64,000 bases of DNA from Anaerolineae bacterium (GCA_017303635.1 JAFLCG010000001.1:496001-560000), one strand, 5' to 3'; positions 34,461-42,992 are shown, counted from the stretch's first letter. The notes: generated by a model from the letters alone, not told the origin. Program-made: numbers and translations.

Positions 34461-34919
34461 ATGAAAGAGGACAAAATGCTGCGTGAACGCCGTCGTGAGG
34501 TGCTAAAGTTTGTGTGTGAATACCTGAATGAACATGGCTTTGTGCCAACCCTGCGCGAAATCGTGGAGGGCACATCGCTGAAGTCTACTTCTGTCGCAAA
34601 GCACTATCTGAGTCATCTTCAAAACGATGGCTATCTGGTACTGCTACCCGCCAAAGCGCGTGCCATCACCGTGACCAAGAAGGCGTTTGACGAACTGGAG
34701 CTGCCTGCCAAGGTATCAGCAGTCACCGTGCGTATTGTCGAGGTGCCCGCTGCGCCCCAGCGCAGGCGCAGTTCCTCACCGGTCGGCGTGGAGTCGGACG
34801 AGGACGAGAAAGCGCGCCTGCACGACGAAATCATCCGCTTGCAGCGCGACAAGCGTGGACTGATGCAGGAAATCCGCCGCCTGGAGGTGATGGCGGGGTT
34901 GGTGAATGTCCTTCAGTGA
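34461..34919 (+). CDS. LexA-like DNA-binding protein with coiled-coil tail
   Basis: A 152-residue protein. Residues 5-70 match the winged helix-turn-helix of LexA (RRREVLKFVCEYLNEHGFVP, TLREIVEGTSLKSTSVAKHY, NDGYL). The self-cleaving S24 peptidase domain is absent. Instead there is a basic/acidic linker and a C-terminal coiled coil (ARLHDEIIRLQRDKRGLMQE, from about residue 116). It follows module 2 by 160 bases and has no counterpart after module 1. It is probably a regulator of the element. An alternative start at 34476 has AGAGG five bases upstream. Confidence 0.75.
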   Translation: MKEDKMLRERRREVLKFVCEYLNEHGFVPTLREIVEGTSLKSTSVAKHYLSHLQNDGYLVLLPAKARAITVTKKAFDELELPAKVSAVTVRIVEVPAAPQRRRSSSPVGVESDEDEKARLHDEIIRLQRDKRGLMQEIRRLEVMAGLVNVLQ

Positions 34920-34973
34920 TCTACGAGACACCCTACGCCTTGTTTAACATCGCATCACTCTTTATGTGTCGGC

Positions 34974-36314
34974 TCAGGAGATTGATCTGATTAATGGAGC
35001 TTTCCCATTAGCGGCGCGCGGTATCGTGTCAACAGGTTCGATATATATGCTGGGTACAACGACCCCTTGTTTTGCAAGCGCGCGGCTCATATCGTCGACG
35101 AGCTTTGCTTCCTCGGTCGTTGAGTTAGAGCCGCTTAGAAGCACATGCAACCCGTCATTGCGATGAATAATCTGCCAACCGCTGACAGAAACGGTGTCCA
35201 TGACCTGGTGGAAGAGATTGGGATGGATGGCGACCTGCTTCCCCTCCGCGGTGGGGAAGTGCAGCATGTCCTCTTGCCGCCCCTGTATACCCTCCACCAC
35301 GCGAAAAGGTCGTCCACAAGCATCGGTGCGATCTGAGAGACGAATGCTATCGCCTATTTCGTAGCGAATAAGTGGCTGTGTGCGATTGAACAGCACCGTC
35401 ACCAGCACTTTATCCCCGTACACACCTGTCGGCACAGGACGATTGTGCTCATCGACATTCTCGACGAGAATCAAATCTTCATAGAGATGCAGACCCATAT
35501 GATGCTCACATTCAGCAGCGATTCCAGCAGTTTCCGTCGCGGCATACTGGTTGAAGAGCCGTTTGCCCCAGGCTGTTTCAACCAACCGCCGTGTTTCATC
35601 AGTCAACACCTCAGAACTGGTGAAGACAACCTGTGGCGTGAGGTGAAGGCGATTTTCCAACTGCTCCACTGCCAAGATGCGCATCATCGAAGCATAAGCG
35701 ATGAGAACTTCAGGCTGCCAATCATTGAGCTGCTGAACGATATGGTCGATGGGTTCTGTCGCCGAAAGGCGCAACGTCGTAGACCACGGACTGCGCAGCG
35801 TTTGACCGACCACATAGGACATATGCCAGGGGGTGACGGAGGAAACAATGGCGATCTTACTGCGGTGCGTCAGGTTGATGCGGACACCCGCCCACTCGTA
35901 ACCACGGGTGAAAGACGCCAAAACGGTTGACCATTCCTCGTCATTGAACAAGAAGATTCCGGGGCTGCCCGTGCTGCCGGAAGTGGCATTGATCCAGTAC
36001 TTTCCGAGATACCGCCCGTCAAGCCCTTCTTCGCGTCGTTTATGAATATCTGCCAGGCGAATCTTCGGATCAGTGACCAATTCATCGAAGTGTGCCATCA
36101 GCACTTGTTTTGTCAGGACGGGCAGCTCAGACAAGGGTTTGTCAAACATGCCTTGATGAAACTGTCGATAAAAGGCGGAATGCTGATAGGCAAAGGCGCG
36201 CAGTTGGGCAAGCTGCTGGTTTTGATAGGTCTCAAGTTGTGCGCGCGTCCAGTGCTCATGGGTGCGAAGCACTCGCAAGTTCGAGAGCAGTTTCAGCACT
36301 GTGATTATGTTCAT
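34974..36314 (-). CDS. PaaK/CapK-like adenylate-forming enzyme (phenylacetate-CoA ligase family)
   Basis: A 446-residue protein of the ANL adenylating superfamily. The ATP-binding loop NATSGSTGSPGIF lies near residue 110, with VVFTSSEVLTDETR, NQYAATETAGIAAEC and RYEIGDSIRLSDR in the expected order. Length and the N-terminal QLAQLRAFAYQHSAFYR helix match PaaK and CapK-type proteins. These make acyl-adenylates and usually CoA thioesters of aryl or other carboxylic acids. It overlaps the small upstream gene by four bases, so the two are coupled. The substrate is unknown and its link to the copper island is unclear. Confidence 0.85.
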   Translation of the reverse strand: MNIITVLKLLSNLRVLRTHEHWTRAQLETYQNQQLAQLRAFAYQHSAFYRQFHQGMFDKPLSELPVLTKQVLMAHFDELVTDPKIRLADIHKRREEGLDGRYLGKYWINATSGSTGSPGIFLFNDEEWSTVLASFTRGYEWAGVRINLTHRSKIAIVSSVTPWHMSYVVGQTLRSPWSTTLRLSATEPIDHIVQQLNDWQPEVLIAYASMMRILAVEQLENRLHLTPQVVFTSSEVLTDETRRLVETAWGKRLFNQYAATETAGIAAECEHHMGLHLYEDLILVENVDEHNRPVPTGVYGDKVLVTVLFNRTQPLIRYEIGDSIRLSDRTDACGRPFRVVEGIQGRQEDMLHFPTAEGKQVAIHPNLFHQVMDTVSVSGWQIIHRNDGLHVLLSGSNSTTEEAKLVDDMSRALAKQGVVVPSIYIEPVDTIPRAANGKAPLIRSIS

Positions 36315-36787
36315 ACGCGTCCTTCAGCTATTAAAGTACTTTCTTGGCAATTTGCAGAGTAGTCCACCAGCTCAAGATGATTTTCGCGGATTACGCGCAG
36401 AACTATAGGATTCTCCACAACGGGAATAGTCAACGATTGGTCGTCGTGCAAAGCGGAGAAGTAGTAGAGGCGTACACAGCGTCGGCTGACACACTGAAAC
36501 ATCTGCACCGCGACTGTCCTCTCTAGTTGCCAGCCTTCCCGAAGATACTTAAGGAGGATTTCGGCTGATGCAAAGGGCTGAGAGCTTGGCGACCAATGCC
36601 TATCATCACTCTCATATTCAAAAAGCCCTGACGATCTCGACCGAATTGCTACCGTCCCAATAGACCTATGAGGAGTAAATATTAATGTTGTCCTCAAAGT
36701 TCCAATTGCTATTTTTCCATTCGTCGAACGTGACTTCTTCGGGAGCAGGGATAGATCAGTCCCATAGGTGCTATAGATATGTTGCAT
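36311..36787 (-). CDS. Hypothetical protein coupled to the PaaK-like gene
   Basis: A 158-residue protein that I do not recognise. The ATG at 36787 is chosen because GAGG lies eight bases upstream. It has no signal peptide or membrane segment and contains several charged and aromatic patches (LLKYLREGWQLERTV, CVRLYYFSALHDD). Its stop overlaps the start of the PaaK-like gene by four bases, so it probably works with that enzyme. Gene boundaries are fairly secure; function is open. Confidence 0.6.
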   Translation of the reverse strand: MQHIYSTYGTDLSLLPKKSRSTNGKIAIGTLRTTLIFTPHRSIGTVAIRSRSSGLFEYESDDRHWSPSSQPFASAEILLKYLREGWQLERTVAVQMFQCVSRRCVRLYYFSALHDDQSLTIPVVENPIVLRVIRENHLELVDYSANCQESTLIAEGRV

Positions 36788-36840
36788 AGCGTTTACCTCA
36801 TTCCGATCCAGGCAGTTACGGGACTTGATCTTCAGAGAAA

Positions 36841-37095
36841 TCAAGGCGTCTTACCGCCTGTGTCACGCGTTACGTTTACTTCATCTACTTGCTGGGCATG
36901 CCCACCGTGAGCCCCATGTATAAGAAGATGTGCTGCTGGGCAGAGCAAAATGAGAAGGAAAACCAGAACAGATGAAGGCAGTGTTACCGACGTGAGAACT
37001 GCACCTACTCCCACCAGCGCGAACAATCCAAGAACGGACAGTCCCAACCAGCGAGTGACTGACTTGCGAACCGATAAAGTCTTTTGCTCGTCCAT
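36841..37095 (-). CDS. Small membrane protein, DUF2933-like
   Basis: An 84-residue protein with two hydrophobic helices (about 18-36 and 40-58). The second runs into the typical ending FLLILLCPAAHLLIHGAHGGH. The CP..H.. and His-rich tail is the hallmark of DUF2933 proteins, which commonly lie in copper or heavy-metal resistance islands. GGAG lies seven bases before the ATG. The Cys and His cluster could bind copper at the membrane. It is divergent from the multicopper oxidase fusion gene. Confidence 0.75.
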   Translation of the reverse strand: MDEQKTLSVRKSVTRWLGLSVLGLFALVGVGAVLTSVTLPSSVLVFLLILLCPAAHLLIHGAHGGHAQQVDEVNVTRDTGGKTP

Positions 37096-37251
37096 AGCTG
37101 TTCTCCAGTGGGTTATTCTGACTTTGAGGGTACACCTTGCAATTCCGGGGCAACATCGCTATTCGGCTTGTTATCACTAAGCATAATGGCGTACCGCTGC
37201 TTCAGTTGAGGCCTGTTCACACTCTCCAACTTAGTTGATGATGCTTATACC

Positions 37252-37317
37252 CGCCAAATTGCCTATGTATCCGTGAGCAAATGAGCGCGTGTTCAATCTG
37301 TTGGCAGCAAATATTCT
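37252..37317 (+). promoter_or_regulatory. Palindromic operator-like site upstream of the multicopper oxidase fusion
   Basis: CGCCAAATTGCC (37252-37263) matches the island's repeated palindrome. A weaker match follows 23 bases on (37275-37286), and TATTCT (37312-37317) is a possible -10 box 34 bases beyond that second centre. This arrangement is like the one before the gene at 60288. The match is weaker than at other sites. Confidence 0.45.
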
Positions 37318-37407
37318 TAAGTGAAAGACAGCGATAGGTTGGAACAAGTACGTAAATTCCTTACTTCTGTCGCATGTTTAGCAATCATTTCTCAAGGAGA
37401 TAGAACC

Positions 37408-39837
37408 GTGAAAAGCGGCATCGTCAACCCAAGCGTCAGCCGAACAATTCTCGTATTCGGCGTGGCACTACTTCTTGTTGCAAGTTTAGGGCTCCTTCCG
37501 AGTAGAACATCTGTTTATGCCCAAGACGATCAGAATTCGGGAGCGGTTTGGGTAGCCAACGAATACGACAACAGTATTTCCGTGATTGATGTAAACACAA
37601 ACGAGGTGTTTACGACACTTACCGGAGTTGCAGCTCCGCATAACCTACAAGTCGCGCCAGATGGCAGATTCGTATGGGCTATCAGCGGAGAAGACTCAAT
37701 GGCGATCAAGATTGATGCCACATCATATGCTCTGATGGGCACCGTTTCCACCGGCGAACATCCTGCACATATCATCCTGACTCCTGATGGAAGTACAGTC
37801 TATGTGACCAACGGGGGTGATAACACGGTTACCGCTATCGACGCAGAGACAATGGCCGTAGTCGCAACTATCCCGGTTGGAGAATCGCCTCATGGAGCAC
37901 GGCCTAGCCCTGACGGGCAATGGATCTACGTTGCCAACGCCAACGGCACGACGTTAAGTGTCATTGAAACAGCAGCGAACAATCGAGTGGCCGACATCGA
38001 AGTAGGCGAACGTCCTGTCCAGGTCGCATTTTCCCCGGATGGCGCTTTCGTTTATGTTTCGTTAAATGGGGACAATACTCTTGGAAAAGTGGAGGTAGCG
38101 ACCCGTACACTCGTTAGTACGGTTGAAGTCGGAGTTGGGCCTATCCAGGTATTTGTGACACCGGATAACCGGTATGTACTTGTGGCTAATCAAGGGACAG
38201 AGAACAATCCCAGCACAACACTCTCCATTGTTGACACGGAGACCTTTACGGTCATAAACACCGTTGAGACCGGTCAGGGCGCTCACGGTGTTGTTGTCAA
38301 CCCGTCAGGAACCTTCGCTTACATTACCAACATCTATGAGGATACCGTCACGGTTCTTGATCTCACGACTCAGGAAGTCATTGCCGCAATTGCTGTGGGT
38401 TCCGGACCGAATGGCATTAGCTTCTCCGCATTACCTGCGGTTGTGCCTTCCGCTCAGGAGATTGGGCTTGGGCTCGGTCAGGCGTCCAGTGATGGGGTTG
38501 ACCATAACGCACATCATGCATCAGCAGAGCCGACACCAACTCCTGCGCCTGCCCTAGAGGGGATGGGTGCTGACGGGATGGACATGATGACGATGATGCA
38601 GACCATGAGCGGCATGATGGACAGCATGATGAATATGGAAATGTCGGACGACATGCGCGCCATGATGGAAGTCATGCGAGGCATGATGAACATGATGATG
38701 TCCGGCGACATGATGCCCGGCATGGACATGATGACGATGATGCAGAACATGAGCGCCATGATGGGCACGATGATGAACATGGAGATGTCCAACGACATGC
38801 GCGCCCAGATGGAAGACATGCAAGAAATGATGGGTATGATGATGTCCGGCGAGATGATGTCTGGCATGGGAATGATGAGTCCTACTGCTGCGCCAGATGC
38901 AATGGCGGGCATGGACATGGACGGCGGACATGCGATGGAACCGATCAGCAGTGAAGGCGTGCCTGCGGCGACGGGAGATTTAGGCGGACAGCCCCTGGAC
39001 TATCGTTTGGAAGACGATGTAAAAGTCTTCGATCTTCAGGCTGAGCCCGTGCTCTGGAACATTCTCGAGGATGTTACGGTGACCGCCTGGACGTATAACG
39101 GCACGGTGCCAGGACCCATGATACGGGTGACCGAAGGAGATCGCGTCCGTATCAACTTCACCAACACGCTACCAGAACCGACAACCTTACACTTCCACGG
39201 ATTGAATGTCCCGAATGCGATGGACGGCGTTCCTGGAGTCACCCAGGAAGCTGTGCAGCCTGGCGAAACGTTTGTCTACGAATTTGAAGCGCAGCCTGTT
39301 GGCACGTTCATGTACCACTCCCATTTTGATAGCGATGTGCAGGTCAGCATAGGGCTTTATGCGCCCTTTATCATTGACCCCGCCCAAGCAGAAGCGCCTG
39401 TACCGGATGTCGATGTCACCCTTATGCTTTCGGAATGGCGTGTGGTGGACGGCGTGACATATCCTGCAATGCCTATGGCAGGGTCTGATCCGAATTACTT
39501 CACGATCAACGGTCGCGCCTTCCCATCAACCGAGAGCATCACGGTACAGCGTGGTGAGCGAGTCCGTTTGCGGCTTATCGGTATTGGACAGTTCATTCAC
39601 CCTATGCATTTGCACGGAATGCCATTTGAGGTGGTCGCCATAGACGGTTATCCTGTGCCAGAAGGTGCGCGTCAATTGCGCGATACGTTGAGTGTCGCGC
39701 CTGGTGAGCGCTATGATGTCGAATTTGTGGCGACGGAAGCAGGTACCTGGATGTTCCATTGCCACATCCTTCATCATGTCACCAACGATGGCGTGGAGCC
39801 GGGTGGTTTGGCGCTGGTCATCAACGTCGTTGAATAG
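37408..39837 (+). CDS. Secreted fusion: YVTN beta-propeller, Met-rich linker, multicopper oxidase
   Basis: An 809-residue exported protein. The GTG at 37408 has AAGGAG eight bases upstream and gives a signal peptide ending near VYAQ. Residues about 46-341 are YVTN/NHL-type beta-propeller repeats (WVANEYDNSISVIDV, YVTNGGDNTVTAID and so on). Residues about 390-490 are Met/Asp-rich and built of two repeats. Residues about 526-809 form a cupredoxin pair with all four copper motifs: LHFHGLN, MYHSHFD, HPMHLHG and FHCHILHH. It is probably a periplasmic or cell-surface cuprous oxidase or laccase. The Met-rich part would bind Cu(I), as in CueO or CopA. Two small genes follow in the same unit. Confidence 0.9.
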   Translation: MKSGIVNPSVSRTILVFGVALLLVASLGLLPSRTSVYAQDDQNSGAVWVANEYDNSISVIDVNTNEVFTTLTGVAAPHNLQVAPDGRFVWAISGEDSMAIKIDATSYALMGTVSTGEHPAHIILTPDGSTVYVTNGGDNTVTAIDAETMAVVATIPVGESPHGARPSPDGQWIYVANANGTTLSVIETAANNRVADIEVGERPVQVAFSPDGAFVYVSLNGDNTLGKVEVATRTLVSTVEVGVGPIQVFVTPDNRYVLVANQGTENNPSTTLSIVDTETFTVINTVETGQGAHGVVVNPSGTFAYITNIYEDTVTVLDLTTQEVIAAIAVGSGPNGISFSALPAVVPSAQEIGLGLGQASSDGVDHNAHHASAEPTPTPAPALEGMGADGMDMMTMMQTMSGMMDSMMNMEMSDDMRAMMEVMRGMMNMMMSGDMMPGMDMMTMMQNMSAMMGTMMNMEMSNDMRAQMEDMQEMMGMMMSGEMMSGMGMMSPTAAPDAMAGMDMDGGHAMEPISSEGVPAATGDLGGQPLDYRLEDDVKVFDLQAEPVLWNILEDVTVTAWTYNGTVPGPMIRVTEGDRVRINFTNTLPEPTTLHFHGLNVPNAMDGVPGVTQEAVQPGETFVYEFEAQPVGTFMYHSHFDSDVQVSIGLYAPFIIDPAQAEAPVPDVDVTLMLSEWRVVDGVTYPAMPMAGSDPNYFTINGRAFPSTESITVQRGERVRLRLIGIGQFIHPMHLHGMPFEVVAIDGYPVPEGARQLRDTLSVAPGERYDVEFVATEAGTWMFHCHILHHVTNDGVEPGGLALVINVVE
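38575..38862 (+). repeat. Tandem 144-base repeat encoding Met-rich copper-binding units
   Basis: Two adjacent 144-base units (38575-38718 and 38719-38862) encode 48-residue blocks of the pattern GMDMMTMMQ..MS.MM...MMNMEMS.DMRA. Both carry about one methionine every two or three residues. The DNA copies are clearly related but not identical, so this is a maintained internal duplication. Confidence 0.85.
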
Positions 39838-39845
39838 CGAGGTTT

Positions 39846-39877
39846 CGGAGTACAGTCCGATGGGTGTCTGTACTCCG
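39846..39877 (+). terminator. Hairpin after the oxidase fusion gene
   Basis: CGGAGTACAG and CTGTACTCCG pair perfectly around a 12-base loop in the 63-base gap to the next gene. There is no U-tract, so it may stabilise or attenuate the transcript rather than end it. Confidence 0.5.
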
Positions 39878-39900
39878 CCACATTACATAGGAGAATCTCG

Positions 39901-40461
39901 ATGTACAAGAAACTGCTCACTTTGATCACTGTTTTTACCCTCATTCTGGTAGGCGCTCTGGTATCCCGCGCGCAGGAGTCCACCCCCACACCGGGTGGTA
40001 TGGACATGGAGATGGACACGGGCTATTCCGTTGACGATCTCGCACCGCTGGCTTCTGCCTACTATGAGGGCGGAGACGTGTATTTCATCCACCCGGAAGC
40101 CTCGGATGAGGGCGTCGCCGCAATCCTGACCGACATGATGGGCACCGATGTCATCACGGTCCCAGAACTGGCGGAGATTCCTGAAGAGCTGCTTGGCAAT
40201 GTCTACGTGTTCACCAACGGGATTGAAGCGATGGGTCCCCTCGGCTATCAACCCGATGTGTTTGACAGCGTGCCAGGCGATGAAAACTACACGCCGCTAC
40301 GCGCCATCCATCTTGTGACCTGGCAGGAAAACGTTGAAGCGCGTGAACTGACCAGCGTCGACGAAATCCTTGCCGCAGTAGCAGCCGACGAAGTGATCAT
40401 TGAGCAGCCTGGCGTCGTGGTCAACATGCCGATCCTGGTCTGGCCGGATGGCGAACGCTAG
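39901..40461 (+). CDS. Secreted protein of unknown function next to the oxidase fusion
   Basis: A 186-residue protein with a clear signal peptide (MYKKLLTLITVFTLILVGAL, cleavage near SRAQ). A Thr/Pro linker and a short Met/Asp stretch (GGMDMEMDTG) reminiscent of the copper-binding linker of its neighbour follow. The remaining domain (YEGGDVYFIHPEASDEGVA, VYVFTNGIEAMGPLGY, VVVNMPILVWPDG) resembles an uncharacterised periplasmic domain that I cannot name with certainty. AGGAG lies about seven bases upstream of the ATG. Likely a periplasmic partner of the multicopper oxidase. Confidence 0.75.
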   Translation: MYKKLLTLITVFTLILVGALVSRAQESTPTPGGMDMEMDTGYSVDDLAPLASAYYEGGDVYFIHPEASDEGVAAILTDMMGTDVITVPELAEIPEELLGNVYVFTNGIEAMGPLGYQPDVFDSVPGDENYTPLRAIHLVTWQENVEARELTSVDEILAAVAADEVIIEQPGVVVNMPILVWPDGER

Positions 40462-40480
40462 TTCCAAGGACAAGTTTGAA

Positions 40481-40507
40481 CAGAGGAAGGGGATTTCTCT
40501 TCCTCTG
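40481..40507 (+). terminator. Hairpin between the secreted protein and a small membrane protein gene
   Basis: CAGAGGAAG and CTTCCTCTG pair perfectly around a nine-base loop, about 20 bases after the stop codon at 40461. It is followed by CATTTAG rather than a U-run, so termination may be partial. Confidence 0.5.
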
Positions 40508-40527
40508 CATTTAGAAAGGCATAGGCA

Positions 40528-40734
40528 ATGATGGGCGGAATGGGTGTGATTATGTTGGTTGGGCTGTTCGCGGCGGTGGTTTTTCTGCGATGGCTGTTAC
40601 CATCGCAGCGCTGGTCTGAAGCTCGCCCAAAGCGAAAGAACGAAGACTTGCTGTCGCCTGACGAGTCCTATGAACTGGATGACGAAGGTGAACTTCTGGA
40701 CTTTGCCGAAGAGAAAGCTAAACGAAACCATTGA
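40528..40734 (+). CDS. Small single-pass membrane protein
   Basis: A 68-residue protein with one N-terminal helix (MMGGMGVIMLVGLFAAVVFL) and a charged cytoplasmic tail (LLSPDESYELDDEGELLDFA). The Met/Gly-rich start is typical of short membrane proteins beside copper oxidases and SHOCT-domain proteins, but no SHOCT domain is complete here. AGAAAGGC precedes the start. It probably belongs to the oxidase unit; function unknown. Confidence 0.6.
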   Translation: MMGGMGVIMLVGLFAAVVFLRWLLPSQRWSEARPKRKNEDLLSPDESYELDDEGELLDFAEEKAKRNH

Positions 40735-40756
40735 CAGCAGCGGTTCACCCAAAAGG

Positions 40757-42181
40757 CTACATCTTAGCAATAGACAAGGTTACAGTCGTGCCTTTGCCTT
40801 TGGACGACACAATTTTTAACTGCCCGTTCACCAGTTGGGCACGTTCACGCATCCCGATCAATCCGAAATGCCCGGTGCGTGTTAGATCGTTCAGATTGAG
40901 ATATGAAGGCACTTCAAATCCTTGACCATCATCACATACCCGTAGTTGAACGGCTGCGAGTTCAAACTGAAGCTCGACCTGAATACTGTGGGCGTGGGCA
41001 TGACGGCGGGCGTTGTTTAAGGCTTCTTGAGCGATACGGTACAAAGTAAGCTCTTTTTCGGATTCTAAGCGGCTTGGAGAACCACTTACACGAAACGCCG
41101 CGCCGGCTTCACCTGCCAGTGTTTCCATAGCTGGCACCAGACCCAATTCATCTAGGTAGTGGGGATGCAACGCCCGGCTGAAGCGGCGTATTTCTTCAAT
41201 CGACTGGGCAATCATCTCCCGTAACTCGTTCACCCGCTGCACCACTTGATCAGGGTCACGCGATAGATTGCGCTGCACCATTTGCGTTTTATGCCCCAGA
41301 GCAATCAAGGTTTGCACTGTTTCGTCGTGCAATTCTCGCGCCAGACGCGCGCGTTCTTCTTCCTGTGCCTGGGTGACGGAGCGCGCGTAATCTTCCAGGG
41401 CAGCTTGGTAGCTTTTGACACGCTGCACCATTTCATACAGTGCGATGCGAAGGTCTTCAATCTCTTTCACGCCGCCGATAGGCCGTGCAATCGATTGAAA
41501 CTCGTTCTGGCCGATCAAACTCGCACGTTGACCCAGTTCACGCAGCGGCTGCACCACATAACGCAGCCCAAAGAAGAGTGTCAAGAAAGAAGTCGCGGTG
41601 GCGATAAACAGGATAAAGGGCATGACCTGCTCGAAGCGGATCAGGGGATCGGTGAGCGAGTGCCAGGGTTCACGAATGATCAGCCCCCAATCGGTTTCCG
41701 GTACTGGAGCATAAGCAACGACATCCCCATGCATGGTGTGTGAGGTGAACAACACACCGCTGTTGCCCATCATAATCTCTGCCACGCCCGGCCAGTCATG
41801 CAGGGCTGCGGCATCTGGAAAGTTGCCTCTTCCAAACAACACCTCCCCTTCATGGTCAAAAAGCACGATGGTATTTACGGCATTCGGATGATTGATATTG
41901 AGCATTCGTTCCAGGTCGAGCGCTTGCAGCGGCACCTGATCGATGGCGACCTGGTGGTTGAGAGCGTAATTTTCACGCTGTACGGCGATAAGTTTTGCCA
42001 GCGCCATCACTAAACGAGTATTTTCCTCAGTGGCAAGGGCTTGCATGGACTGTTGATGGCTATTGATGCCACTGATGGAAAAGACGATCAACAGGATGGT
42101 TAATGGCAGTATTGTCCACAAGATCACTTGTGCACGAAGACCATGGAGACTGAACGCAAAAAACGGTGACGAAAGTTTCAT
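40757..42181 (-). CDS. Sensor histidine kinase (NarX/LiaS type) with extracellular sensor
   Basis: A 474-residue kinase. Two membrane helices (about 16-38 and 185-208) enclose a periplasmic Cache-like sensor. A HAMP region follows, then a HisKA_3 dimerisation helix with the phospho-accepting His in ARELHDETVQTL. The GHKL ATPase has N-box EALNNARRHAHA and G-boxes DDGQGFE and GLIGMRERA. The ATG at 42181 overlaps the response-regulator stop (TGATG). Both genes form one unit and should phosphorelay to the adjacent LuxR-type regulator. Its place amid copper genes suggests metal or envelope sensing. Confidence 0.92.
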   Translation of the reverse strand: MKLSSPFFAFSLHGLRAQVILWTILPLTILLIVFSISGINSHQQSMQALATEENTRLVMALAKLIAVQRENYALNHQVAIDQVPLQALDLERMLNINHPNAVNTIVLFDHEGEVLFGRGNFPDAAALHDWPGVAEIMMGNSGVLFTSHTMHGDVVAYAPVPETDWGLIIREPWHSLTDPLIRFEQVMPFILFIATATSFLTLFFGLRYVVQPLRELGQRASLIGQNEFQSIARPIGGVKEIEDLRIALYEMVQRVKSYQAALEDYARSVTQAQEEERARLARELHDETVQTLIALGHKTQMVQRNLSRDPDQVVQRVNELREMIAQSIEEIRRFSRALHPHYLDELGLVPAMETLAGEAGAAFRVSGSPSRLESEKELTLYRIAQEALNNARRHAHAHSIQVELQFELAAVQLRVCDDGQGFEVPSYLNLNDLTRTGHFGLIGMRERAQLVNGQLKIVSSKGKGTTVTLSIAKM

Positions 42182-42837
42182 CACTCTTGCTCGGGTAAAT
42201 GGATCAAGCCAAGCTGAAGAGCTTTGGTGACGGCTTCAGTACGGCTGCTGACCTGGAGTTTGGCATAAGTATTTGCAAGATGTCCCTGAACGGTACGATC
42301 ACTAATCGACAACTTTAACCCGATACCCCGGTTGGTCAGACCAGCCGCTGCTAACTGAAGCACTTCTCTTTCTCGATCTGTAACTGGTTCCACAAATTGG
42401 GTAGGTTGATTCCCTAGAGCCATATGTGAAATAAGCTTTTGAGCAATGTCTGGCGCGATCACCGGTTGTCCCGCATGTATGGATCTGATGGCTGCTGTGA
42501 TTTCATCTGCTTCCGCCGTCTTGAGTACATACCCGTTCGCACCCGCTTGCATCGCCGCAATTACAAAAGGATCATCATCATAAGCTGTCAAAATCAAGAC
42601 GCGAACCTGTAAACCCTGCTCACGTACCCAGCGGGCAACGTCTATCCCAGTTGCCCTGGGCATCCGAACATCGAGAACTGCTACGTCTGGGGCAAGAGAG
42701 ACGATCAGTTCTTTCGCTTTGTCGCCATCACTCGCTTCCGCAACGACTTCGATCTCCATATCTTCTTCGAGAAAATCACGAATGCCCTTGCGCACTACCG
42801 CATGGTCATCTGCCAAAACTACTCGAATTGATGACAT
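42181..42837 (-). CDS. NarL/LuxR-family response regulator
   Basis: A 218-residue regulator with a receiver domain (acidic DDHAVVRKG, phospho-acceptor Asp in VAVLDVRMP, Thr in ILTAYDDD, Lys in YVLKTAEADE). A C-terminal LuxR helix-turn-helix follows (TDREREVLQLAAAGLTNRGI, SDRTVQGHLANTYAKLQV). Cognate partner of the kinase whose start overlaps its stop. It is a candidate regulator of the repeated palindromes in the island, together with its paralogue at 56723-57364. No such palindrome precedes this gene itself; a different palindrome lies at 42921-42938. Confidence 0.93.
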   Translation of the reverse strand: MSSIRVVLADDHAVVRKGIRDFLEEDMEIEVVAEASDGDKAKELIVSLAPDVAVLDVRMPRATGIDVARWVREQGLQVRVLILTAYDDDPFVIAAMQAGANGYVLKTAEADEITAAIRSIHAGQPVIAPDIAQKLISHMALGNQPTQFVEPVTDREREVLQLAAAGLTNRGIGLKLSISDRTVQGHLANTYAKLQVSSRTEAVTKALQLGLIHLPEQE

Positions 42838-42920
42838 AATATCTAATCCGTTGAGCGGTTTGATTTACGGGTTGTACAAATAGACATTATTTGGTTACTG
42901 CCCATAACATCTACAGTGTT

Positions 42921-42938
42921 TGGTTCTTCTGAGAACCA
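42921..42938. promoter_or_regulatory. Palindrome upstream of the response-regulator gene
   Basis: TGGTTCT-TCTG-AGAACCA is a perfect 7-base inverted repeat about 85-100 bases before the regulator start. It differs from the island palindrome. It could be an operator for another factor or for autoregulation. Confidence 0.4.
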
Positions 42939-42966
42939 TCCGATATGGAAAAATGTAACGCGAAAA

Positions 42967-42992
42967 GGGACAGCGAACCATGTTGCTGTCCC
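42967..42992 (-). terminator. Terminator after the DUF305 gene
   Basis: GGGACAGC and GCTGTCCC pair around a ten-base loop. Read on the minus strand, the stem is followed by TTTTCG, a typical rho-independent pattern, about 25 bases after the DUF305 stop. Confidence 0.75.

Noticed and set aside
37180..37191. Half-palindrome AGCATAATGGCG before the DUF2933 gene
   Set aside because: Nine of twelve bases match, but no -10-like hexamer lies 32-34 bases away. It is kept only as a possible weak site.
38514..38931. His-rich open frames on the minus strand opposite the Met-rich linker
   Set aside because: They are the antisense of the Met codon-rich repeats (ATG reads as CAT) and have no ribosome binding site.
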